Below, in pieces: positions 26,042-33,160 of a stretch of DNA of 64,000 bases. The DNA is taken from positions 1 through 64,000 of the forward strand of contig NZ_JBLZHU010000005.1 in the NCBI RefSeq assembly GCF_048892425.1. Reading direction: 5' to 3'. Every line of letters begins with the position of its first letter. Position 1 is the first letter of the stretch. The notes below the pieces were generated by a model. It was given only the letters and a program-made list of their open reading frames with translations. It was not told the DNA's origin and did no database searches. This stretch comes from Pacificispira sp002696645 (GTDB taxonomy: Bacteria; Pseudomonadota; Alphaproteobacteria; UBA8366; Aestuariispiraceae). The translations under genes and the position numbers were made by a program.

Positions 26042-26061
26042 CCCTATTCCAATAGGGTTTT
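26042..26061 (+). terminator. short hairpin with T-tract after dnaE2
   Basis: CCCTAT (26042-26047) and ATAGGG (26052-26057) pair around a 4-base loop and are followed by TTTT. It overlaps the stop codon of the convergent lactonase gene. A modest intrinsic terminator for the imu operon. Confidence 0.5.
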
Positions 26062-26946
26062 GATCGACGCTTTTGCGATAATACCGGTATCAGAAACAGT
26101 GATGAACAGGGTGTCGCAATCAGCCCCCCCAAATGTCAGGTTCGTGGTCGTCAACCCAAAGGCCTGACAATCGATGCGGGCGATTTGGTCGCCATGCGGG
26201 TTATAGACAAAAACCGAACCACGGCTGGCATGGCAGACATACAGGTTGCCTAGACGGTCCAGGGCCAATCCATCCGGCCCGCTGCGCCCGGCAGGCAGAC
26301 GCGCAAAAAGGCCGACTTTGCTGGTTCCCGTGGCAAATAACGGCATGCGCCAGATTTCACAACTGCGGGTCATGGCGACATATAATTCCGTGCCAGCATG
26401 ATTGGTGACCAGGCCATTGGGGCTGGGTCCGGTATCCAGAAGCACCTCAAGGTCGCTGAGACCCGGTCCGGCGCGATAGACACGACCGCTGGGGTCGTGC
26501 AGCCCTGTTTGCCCCTGATCAGTGAAAAACAACGTGCCGTCCTGGGCGAACCACAGATCGTTGCAGCCCTTAAATCCCTCACTGCGATATCCCTCAAACA
26601 GGGGGGTTATGGTCCCGGTTTGAGGGTCCAGGCGCAGAATTCCCCGTTTGTAGTCGGCGATGCATAACGTACCGTCGGGTCGATAGCGCATGCCGTTGGG
26701 CCAGCCATCATAGTCGGCCATAACCGTCCAGGTACCGTCTGGCGCAACACGGAGGATTCGACCATACGGGATATCAACCACCCATAATGCACCATCGGGT
26801 GCCATGGTTGGTCCCTCCAGAAAGCTGTCAACCTTGGCGCCGGGTTTATTTGCTGTCACCCAACCGGAGGGCCGATCCTGCAGGCGCAGGGCGTCTGGCA
26901 TGCTGCTCCACAACTCTGCCTGGAGAATTTGAATTTCTGGGGTCAT
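26044..26946 (-). CDS. SMP-30/gluconolactonase/LRE family protein
   Basis: 300 aa from ATG 26946. The frame stays open to 27849, but that part overlaps the TRAP permease gene and is not real. Six-bladed beta-propeller lactonase fold: FLEGPTMAPDGALWVVDIPYGRILRVAPDGTW with the metal-binding Glu, GWPNGMRYRPDGTLCIADYKRGIL, PNGLVTNHAGTELYVAMT and GPDGLALDRLGNLYVCHASRGSV match the repeated blades and the Asn/Asp metal ligands. It hydrolyses sugar- or other lactones. Third gene of the TAXI-TRAP operon, suggesting the imported compound is, or becomes, a lactone. Confidence 0.88.
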   Translation of the reverse strand: MTPEIQILQAELWSSMPDALRLQDRPSGWVTANKPGAKVDSFLEGPTMAPDGALWVVDIPYGRILRVAPDGTWTVMADYDGWPNGMRYRPDGTLCIADYKRGILRLDPQTGTITPLFEGYRSEGFKGCNDLWFAQDGTLFFTDQGQTGLHDPSGRVYRAGPGLSDLEVLLDTGPSPNGLVTNHAGTELYVAMTRSCEIWRMPLFATGTSKVGLFARLPAGRSGPDGLALDRLGNLYVCHASRGSVFVYNPHGDQIARIDCQAFGLTTTNLTFGGADCDTLFITVSDTGIIAKASIKTLLE

Positions 26947-26957
26947 CCGATCGTCCT

Positions 26958-28874
26958 TCAGGCCAGTCTGGTGCGGCGTTGAGCGATATAACGGTCCGCA
27001 AGGATCAGCAGGATCATGCCGCATGCGACCGCTTGTATCCAGGGATCTGTGTAAACCGCACCGGCCGCGCCAAGTGTTAATACCAATCGATGCCACAGCC
27101 GCAAGGGGCTGAAGAAATACCCTATATGGGCGGCATTGAACCCGATGATTGCGCAGGTCAGGGCGGCAAATACGGCCAAAGCCGGCCCAATCATGTCGGC
27201 GCGGAGAGTATCCAGGAAGATTTCCGGGTGATAGATCCAGACAATCGGTAAAACGAAGGCAACAGCACACAGCCTTAGGGAATTGCCCGCAATGACTAAA
27301 GGCTTCTCTCGCGCGATGGCGGCGGCGGCAAAGACAGCCAATGCCACGGGGGGCGTGATTGCTGACAGGACGGCGTAATAGAAGACGAAGAAATGCGTCT
27401 GTAGCTGGCTGACCCCCAATTCCATCAGCGATGGACCGGCGACAAAGACGACCATCAAATAAGACGCTGCGGTCGGCAGCCCCATGCCCAACACAATCGA
27501 ACAGATCGCCGCCAGGATAAGCGCGGGCAGCAGGTCTCCCGATCCCATGGAGACAATCAGCTGATTCAGTTTCACACCCAGACCGGTGGAACTTACCGCG
27601 CCGATAACCACACCAATGGCGGCACACGCGATCAGCACAGACAGGCCATCCCGGCCTGAATCCACAAGGAATTCCCAGGTGGCTTCCCATCCGAAACGGG
27701 TTTTCGGTAATACGAATCCGGTAAACAGAGTAACGCCCGCCGCGCTGAGACCGCTGAAGGTTGGGGAAAAGCCAGAAAACAGCATGCCCAGCAAAGTGCC
27801 GAAACCCAATACCAGTACAAGTGCTTGCGACGCCCGTTGTCCGGTCCACATGTCAGTGGTGGCTTCTCCCTGGGCTTTGATTCCCAGACGCTGGGCTTCC
27901 AGTATGGCTGCGACTGACAGTGAGAAAATGAACAGGAACGCAGGAACGATGGCGACCAACATGATTGTCGCATACGGAATGCCGGTTATCTCCGACATGA
28001 TGAAGGCGCCAACGCCCATGATGGGCGGAATGATCTGACCAACGCAGGATGCGGTCGCTTCTACCCCACCCGCAAAACCGGCGGTATAGCCTGCCCGTTT
28101 CATCATTGGGATCGTCAATACACCGGTCGACGCCACATTGGCGGGGGCCGACCCGTTGACCGATCCAAACAATGTCGACGCTATGATGGCGGCCTGGGCC
28201 GGGCCGGAGCGCAAGCCACTGGTTGCCCGCATGGCGATGAAATTGAAAAAATCGCCAGCCCCTGAAATTCGAATGGCCGCCCCCAGAATGACAAAGACCA
28301 TCACAACATCGACCACCGCGCCCAGGGCGATGCCATAGATCCCTTTGTAACTATAGGCGACTTCCAGGGCATTGGAGAATGGCATTGCACGGTGGTTCAA
28401 CACGCCTGGCATCCAATGGCCATAGGCAAGGTAAAGAAAGGCCGCGATGACGATACCAACCAGAACCCAACCCTCGACCCGTCGTGCGGCCTCAACAACC
28501 ACAAGCGTACCAATGGCATAGCAGGTCAAATCAGCAGTGTTGGGGATGCCTTCCCGAAACGCCGCAATGTCGTAATAATTCATCAGGTAATAGCCGCCGG
28601 TCCCCAGCGCCGCCAGGATCCACATTGAATTGACCAGGGCCATGCGCATGGTCAGTTCGCCATTTCCGTGAAATACACCGGGCTTTAACAGGAAAACCGC
28701 GACAATGCTTAATGTCAGGGCGATGCTGTATTGAGCCTCAGCGGGCAGTTTCCCAAAAACCGTAGTCGCGGCGATGAACACCGCCAATGCTACACAGCAC
28801 AGTTTGCCCAAGGCGGGAAAAAGGACCCGCAGCGCCTTTGGGGCTGCTGCGGGGTTAGATGGGGTGTCTTGCAT
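26958..28874 (-). CDS. TRAP transporter fused permease, 4TM/12TM (TAXI type)
   Basis: 638 aa with about 16 hydrophobic segments. It is a fusion of the small (4 TM) and large (12 TM) TRAP membrane subunits that normally accompanies TAXI binding proteins. The DctM-like core GSVNGSAPANVASTGVLTIPMMKRAGYTAGFAGGVEATASCVGQIIPPIMG is diagnostic. Sodium-driven uptake of a carboxylate, together with the binding protein encoded just upstream (58 bp gap). Confidence 0.93.
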   Translation of the reverse strand: MQDTPSNPAAAPKALRVLFPALGKLCCVALAVFIAATTVFGKLPAEAQYSIALTLSIVAVFLLKPGVFHGNGELTMRMALVNSMWILAALGTGGYYLMNYYDIAAFREGIPNTADLTCYAIGTLVVVEAARRVEGWVLVGIVIAAFLYLAYGHWMPGVLNHRAMPFSNALEVAYSYKGIYGIALGAVVDVVMVFVILGAAIRISGAGDFFNFIAMRATSGLRSGPAQAAIIASTLFGSVNGSAPANVASTGVLTIPMMKRAGYTAGFAGGVEATASCVGQIIPPIMGVGAFIMSEITGIPYATIMLVAIVPAFLFIFSLSVAAILEAQRLGIKAQGEATTDMWTGQRASQALVLVLGFGTLLGMLFSGFSPTFSGLSAAGVTLFTGFVLPKTRFGWEATWEFLVDSGRDGLSVLIACAAIGVVIGAVSSTGLGVKLNQLIVSMGSGDLLPALILAAICSIVLGMGLPTAASYLMVVFVAGPSLMELGVSQLQTHFFVFYYAVLSAITPPVALAVFAAAAIAREKPLVIAGNSLRLCAVAFVLPIVWIYHPEIFLDTLRADMIGPALAVFAALTCAIIGFNAAHIGYFFSPLRLWHRLVLTLGAAGAVYTDPWIQAVACGMILLILADRYIAQRRTRLA

Positions 28875-28908
28875 TGAAACAGACCCTTAAACAGAAAACT
28901 TTGCCAGT

Positions 28909-28952
28909 CTTACTGCATTAATCCTACTTCCTTACTGCATTAATCCTACTTC
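28909..28952. repeat. perfect 22-bp tandem duplication across a stop codon
   Basis: The 22 bases at 28909-28930 are repeated exactly at 28931-28952. The copy nearer the gene encodes the last residues EVGLMQ and the stop codon of the TAXI binding protein. The second copy lies just downstream, so the protein is unchanged. A recent replication-slippage or repair event is likely. Confidence 0.9.
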
Positions 28953-29933
28953 GCGGTAGTATTTTGCCGCGCCAGGATGAACCGGCGCAGACAGCGCCGT
29001 CAGGGCATTTTTCATTTGGATCAGCGCCAATGCCGGGCTCATGTCATTCACCTTTGCGATGTTATCCCAAAAGGTCTTCACCAGCGTATAAGCCGTTTCT
29101 TCTGGCATATCATTGCGCACAACCATCATGAAAGGGAAGGTCCAGAAATACGCAGGGCTGTCGGCTTGCACGCGCCCTTCATAGGCCTTGTTCAGGATTT
29201 CCGGGGAGACTTCCTGAAAAACATAGTATTCGCCGTTGGTGATATTGTTGCGGAAGTCATCTAACTTATCCGGGTCTGGCGAAACAAAGCGCAGCTTCAT
29301 CTGGCGCGATGCATTGTCAACACCCGCATGGGGCACACCACCCCACACCAGCGTCGCATCCATTGTACCATCCGCCATCTGATCCAGTGCGGGTTGGTAT
29401 TTCAGATATTGGCCGTCGGCATCCCCGGCTTCCAGATCAATGCCATGGGCTTTGAACAGCGCCATTGTCACGCGGCCTGCATTCCCGCCGGGTCGACCGA
29501 TTGCCAGGGTTTTGCCTTTGAAATCCGCAATGGTTTTGATGTCGCTTTCAACGCGGGCAACATATTGGGCAGCACTGGTCGTGATCGCAAACAGCGTGCT
29601 CATGTCTTTATATTTTTCGACCAAATCTTCAGGGTCTTCATTGAATTTACCACTGCGCTGAATGGCATCTTTGTAATGGGGGGAGCCGATGGCGACGATG
29701 TCGGCCTGGCCCGCCGCGACCTGCCGCAAGCCCTTTACGGAGCCATTGTCGACAACAGTCAGTTTGATATCCGATCCGGATTCCGCCATTAAGTTCGACC
29801 AGGCGACCCCCATCTGATAATCTTGGGTTGTCGGACCAACGGCGCTGAAAATAACTTCCTGGGCGTTTGCGCCCACACCGAAACCCAAGCTTATTGGAAA
29901 CGCAACTACAACTGTCGCAAGGAACTTACGCAT
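28932..29933 (-). CDS. TAXI-family TRAP transporter solute-binding subunit
   Basis: 333 aa. Sec signal peptide MRKFLATVVVAFPISLGFGVGANAQ, then the TAXI-type mature domain: VIFSAVGPTTQDYQMGVAWSNLM, GLRQVAAGQADIVAIGSPHY, GKTLAIGRPGGNAGRVTMALFKAHGI, LKYQPALDQMADGTMDATLVWGGVPHA. Periplasmic receptor for the fused TRAP permease encoded next. First gene of the minus-strand operon. Its promoter region holds a two-copy operator shared with the divergent CoA-transferase/lyase promoter. Confidence 0.93.
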   Translation of the reverse strand: MRKFLATVVVAFPISLGFGVGANAQEVIFSAVGPTTQDYQMGVAWSNLMAESGSDIKLTVVDNGSVKGLRQVAAGQADIVAIGSPHYKDAIQRSGKFNEDPEDLVEKYKDMSTLFAITTSAAQYVARVESDIKTIADFKGKTLAIGRPGGNAGRVTMALFKAHGIDLEAGDADGQYLKYQPALDQMADGTMDATLVWGGVPHAGVDNASRQMKLRFVSPDPDKLDDFRNNITNGEYYVFQEVSPEILNKAYEGRVQADSPAYFWTFPFMMVVRNDMPEETAYTLVKTFWDNIAKVNDMSPALALIQMKNALTALSAPVHPGAAKYYREVGLMQ

Positions 29934-30008
29934 GACTTCCTCCCTTTTTCAGGTCGGTCATTGCCGACCTGTTGTTTCACCACACTTGTGCATGGCTTTA
30001 AGAATCGT

Positions 30009-30040
30009 TTGTTCTATCTGACAGAACATCGTTCTATAAT
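30009..30040. promoter_or_regulatory. two-copy GTTCTAT operator, probable IclR site A
   Basis: GTTCTAT occurs at 30011 and again exactly 20 bp later at 30031 (ATCGTTCTATAAT). The first copy is also half of a dyad, GTTCT-N7-AGAAC (30011-30027). The same architecture is found inverted at 32077-32102, so this is probably the operator of the adjacent IclR regulator, controlling both the TAXI-TRAP operon and iclR. Confidence 0.65.
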
Positions 30041-30092
30041 ACACTTGGGTTAAGTTTGAAGTAAAGTAAAAATCCAAAAGACAGGAGGCGTG

Positions 30093-30122
30093 GTGATTAT
30101 GCGTTCAAGAAATGAGCGATAA
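30093..30122 (+). CDS. possible very short leader ORF coupled to the IclR gene
   Basis: A strong AGGAGG (30083-30088) is followed at 4 bases by GTG 30093 (and ATG 30099) in a frame that ends TAA at 30122, overlapping the iclR start at 30112 by 11 bp. The iclR ATG itself is 23 bases from AGGAGG and has no other good site. The arrangement fits translational coupling through a 9-codon leader. Confidence 0.3.
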   Translation: MIMRSRNER

Positions 30123-30792
30123 GGGGGTCGCGGCCGTAGAGCGCGCGTTGGCGATCCTGGATTGTTTCGAATCGGATCATGAGAGTCTTCCGCTAAAGAC
30201 AATCGCGCAAAAGACCGGGCTTTATAAAAGCACGATACTTCGGTTGTGCGTGTCGCTGGAAAGCTACGGCTATCTGCGTCGGCGGGAGGACGGGGATTTT
30301 CAGCTTGGACCGACGCTTTGGCGTCTGGGCGCGCTGTACCGCAATCGATTTGACGTCGCAACGCATGTCCGTCCGGTCCTGAAGCGGCTGTCTGAAACAA
30401 CCGGGGAAAGCGCATCCTTTTATGTGCGCGATGGCGATGCGCGGATTTGCCTGATGCGCCATAACAGCAGTCAGGCCATTCGGCATCACCTGGAAGAAGG
30501 CGTTCGCCTGCCGCTAAATTTAGGGGCGGCCGGACATTTAATTCTGGCCTATTCTGATGGCAGTGACCCAAAGACTGAGGAGATAAAGTCCTGCGGCTAT
30601 GCAATAAGTTTGGGAGAGCGCGACCCCAATACCGTATCGATTGCGGTTCCCGTTCTGGGTCGAGGCGATGCCTTCATGGGCGCGCTTGTCGTGTCTGGCT
30701 TGGGAACACGGTTTGACGAAGCGGCCCGCTATCAGGCGATTGACCTGGCCAAGGACGAGGCGCGCCGTCTGTCACAGGAGATATATGGTTAG
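30112..30792 (+). CDS. IclR-family transcriptional regulator
   Basis: 226 aa. N-terminal winged helix (GVAAVERALAILDCFESDHESLPLKTIAQKTGLYKSTILRLCVSLESYGYLRR), then the GAF-like effector domain (LSETTGESASFYVRDGDARICLMRHNSS). It is slightly short for the family (~250), mainly in the C-terminal domain. It sits between the divergent TAXI-TRAP operon and the convergent CoA-transferase gene and is the natural candidate to bind the GTTCTAT sites at both promoters. Confidence 0.9.
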   Translation: MSDKGVAAVERALAILDCFESDHESLPLKTIAQKTGLYKSTILRLCVSLESYGYLRRREDGDFQLGPTLWRLGALYRNRFDVATHVRPVLKRLSETTGESASFYVRDGDARICLMRHNSSQAIRHHLEEGVRLPLNLGAAGHLILAYSDGSDPKTEEIKSCGYAISLGERDPNTVSIAVPVLGRGDAFMGALVVSGLGTRFDEAARYQAIDLAKDEARRLSQEIYG

Positions 30793-30799
30793 ACCAAAG

Positions 30800-32029
30800 T
30801 CAGTCTGAGAAATTTATAATCCCAGACTGCTTCAAGGTATCAATTTCCTCGTTACTGAAGCCGAGTTCCTGTGCCAGTTCCTGGCTATGTTGACCGCTGC
30901 GGGGAATGTTCAGTCGAACACCAGGGCGCCAACCGCCAACGGAAATTGGCAAGGCAGGGACCTGCGTTTCCGTTCCATCGGGCAGGGTTATATCCAGCAG
31001 GCCGCCGGATTGTTGCAGATGGGGATCGTCAAACAGATCTTCGGGTCGGCGGATCGGCGCATAGGGCAGGCCCGATTTTTCACAGTTTGCCATCAGGGTT
31101 TCTGACGGAATGGTCAGAAACAGGCGGCGGATTTGGGGCAGGAAGGCATCTCTGGCATGGCACCGTTTGGCGTTTGTATCCAGGGCCGGATCAGCCAGCA
31201 GATCCAGCAGATGAAAATCCTCACAAAAGGTCTTCCATTGTCTGTCAGACACAACGCCGACAAAAACCTGTTCGCCATCGCTGCAATCAAAGACGTCATA
31301 AACAGCCCAGGCCGAAAGCCGTGCAGGCATGGGGGCGGCGGGCTTTCCTGTCATGGCAAATTGCGTCATGTGCTGGCCACTGAGGAAGGCGCAGTTCTCA
31401 AATAAGGCCGAAATCACTTCACTGCCTTGCCCCGTAACATCCCGTTGTCGAAGCGCAGCCATTACGCCAATGGCGCCGAACATACCGCCCATCACATCAT
31501 TGACTGATGCGCCGGCGCGCAGGGGACGGCCGGGTGGCCCTGTCATATAGGCCAGGCCGCCCATCATCTGAACCACTTCGTCCAGGGCGGTGCGCTTTTC
31601 ATAAGGTCCCGCCAGGAACCCCTTCGCGGAACAATAAATTAATCCGGGATTAGTCTCTTTCAGTTTCGCATATCCCAGGCCCATCGCGTCCAGCGCGCCA
31701 GGGCGGAAATTCTCAACCAGCACGTCTGCCGTCGCGATCAGGCGTTCGACAAACGCTTTGCCTTCCACAGATTTAATGTCCACAGCGACGGACCGCTTGT
31801 TGCGATTATAGGCAGTAAAGAAGCCAGCCCCGGATCCCGTAAGCTTGCGGGTTTTATCCCCCTCTGGTGCAGGTTCCACCTTGATCACATCCGCACCAAG
31901 ATCGGCCAGAATCAGACCACAGGTCGGCCCCATAACCATATGGCTGAACTCAATTACCCGGATGCCCGCGAGCGGTAAGGTGGATTGAGTTCCTGATTGC
32001 TTGAGATGATCGAGGGTTTCTTCTGGCAT
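30800..32029 (-). CDS. CaiB/BaiF-family (class III) CoA-transferase
   Basis: 409 aa from ATG 32029, which has GGAGG eight bases upstream; the ATG at 32044 would itself contain that ribosome-binding site. The N-terminus LPLAGIRVIEFSHMVMGPTCGLILADLGADVIKVEP is classic. The catalytic Asp region is GASVNDVMGGMFGAIGVMAALRQR. Class III enzymes move CoA between carboxylic acids through an aspartyl-CoA anhydride. Divergent from an HMG-CoA-lyase-like gene, so it probably activates the substrate which that lyase then cleaves. Specific acid unknown. Confidence 0.92.
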   Translation of the reverse strand: MPEETLDHLKQSGTQSTLPLAGIRVIEFSHMVMGPTCGLILADLGADVIKVEPAPEGDKTRKLTGSGAGFFTAYNRNKRSVAVDIKSVEGKAFVERLIATADVLVENFRPGALDAMGLGYAKLKETNPGLIYCSAKGFLAGPYEKRTALDEVVQMMGGLAYMTGPPGRPLRAGASVNDVMGGMFGAIGVMAALRQRDVTGQGSEVISALFENCAFLSGQHMTQFAMTGKPAAPMPARLSAWAVYDVFDCSDGEQVFVGVVSDRQWKTFCEDFHLLDLLADPALDTNAKRCHARDAFLPQIRRLFLTIPSETLMANCEKSGLPYAPIRRPEDLFDDPHLQQSGGLLDITLPDGTETQVPALPISVGGWRPGVRLNIPRSGQHSQELAQELGFSNEEIDTLKQSGIINFSD

Positions 32030-32076
32030 TCTGGCATCCTCCATATACTTGTCATTCTCGAATTTAGTTGATATTT

Positions 32077-32104
32077 TAGAACGACGTTACGTAGAATAGA
32101 ACGA
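32077..32104. promoter_or_regulatory. two-copy GTTCTA operator, probable IclR site B
   Basis: On the minus strand TCGTTCTAT (32104-32096) and TCGTTCTAA (32084-32076) repeat with a 20-bp period, the same spacing as site A at 30011/30031. Over 30 aligned positions I count 23 identities between the sites. It lies between the divergent CoA-transferase and lyase genes. Confidence 0.65.
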
Positions 32105-32153
32105 ATGCATGTTATCACGCAACTCCCTTTGCACGATCATAAAGGACCTGACC

Positions 32154-33104
32154 ATGACCGATATCGACATTCTGATCAGCGAAGTTGGCCCGCGAGATGG
32201 CTTGCAGATGGCAAAATCAATCATGTCCACGGCTGACAAGAAGCGTTGGATTACGGATGCGCATGCTGCCGGGTTGCGGGAGATTGAAGTCTGTTCCTTC
32301 GTGCCACCGAAATTGGTGCCTGGCATGGCCGATGCTGATGAGATCACGCGTTTCTCTAAAACACTGCCTGGATTGCATGTGGCGGTTCTGGCCCCGAATT
32401 ATCGCGGTGCAGAGGCCGCAATGGCTGCAGGGGCTGATAAGATCACCGTGCCGATCTCCGTCAGTGCCCCCCATAACCGGGCTAATGTGAACAAAACTCC
32501 AGAGGAAAGCATTGTGGAGATTGCCCGGATCTGTGCCCTGCGCGACAGTCTGCCTGAAGGACAGCGCCCCGCAATTGAAGGCGGTTTATCCACTGTCTGG
32601 GGTTGTACCATTGCGGGTCCGGTCGCCCAGGATGACGTTGTCCGTCTGTCGGTTGCCTTGGTGGAAGCGGGGGTGGATGAAGTTGGGCTGGCCGATACAA
32701 CAGGCATGGCGGACCCTGCCGGTATCCGGCGTGTCTTCAAGGCGGTACGTGCCGAAATTGGTGAGGACAAATTAGGCGGGGCCCATTTGCATAATACCCG
32801 TGGACTGGGCCTGGCGAATGTTCTGGCGGCTTTGGATATCGGGATTACAACCTTTGACGGATCTCTTGCAGGATTGGGCGGTTGCCCCTTTGCACCAGGG
32901 GCTTCTGGCAACATTGTGACGGAAGACCTGGTCTATATGCTGGAAGAAATGGGACTGCGAACCGGCATTGATCTGGAAAAATTGATTGCCGTGCGCAAGG
33001 TATTGGAATCCGGCCTGCCCGACGAACCGCTTTATGGCTTCATCGCACAAGTCGGCCTGCAAAAAGGTGGCAAACGCCCGGACCGTCTGGCTGTCGCATC
33101 ATAG
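32154..33104 (+). CDS. hydroxymethylglutaryl-CoA lyase-like protein
   Basis: 316 aa from ATG 32154, with AAAGGA seven bases upstream (the open frame starts at 32109). The DRE-TIM metallolyase signature is ISEVGPRDGLQ. Barrel elements include EVCSFVPPKLVPGMADADEI, the metal His segment HLHNTRGLGLANVLAALDIGITTFDGSLAGLGGCPFAPGASGNI and its catalytic Cys. HMG-CoA lyase cleaves 3-hydroxy-3-methylglutaryl-CoA to acetyl-CoA and acetoacetate; relatives cleave other 3-hydroxy-3-alkyl acyl-CoAs. Paired with the divergent CoA-transferase. Confidence 0.9.
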   Translation: MTDIDILISEVGPRDGLQMAKSIMSTADKKRWITDAHAAGLREIEVCSFVPPKLVPGMADADEITRFSKTLPGLHVAVLAPNYRGAEAAMAAGADKITVPISVSAPHNRANVNKTPEESIVEIARICALRDSLPEGQRPAIEGGLSTVWGCTIAGPVAQDDVVRLSVALVEAGVDEVGLADTTGMADPAGIRRVFKAVRAEIGEDKLGGAHLHNTRGLGLANVLAALDIGITTFDGSLAGLGGCPFAPGASGNIVTEDLVYMLEEMGLRTGIDLEKLIAVRKVLESGLPDEPLYGFIAQVGLQKGGKRPDRLAVAS

Positions 33105-33160
33105 ATCGTGATGCGCAGAGGAACGAACTTGCACAGTCAGGCGGAGTTCAAATGAAGCTC

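Noticed and set aside
26947..27849. N-terminal extension of the lactonase frame to 601 aa
   Set aside because: It lies antiphase inside the TRAP permease gene; the lactonase has its own ATG at 26946 and normal family length without it.
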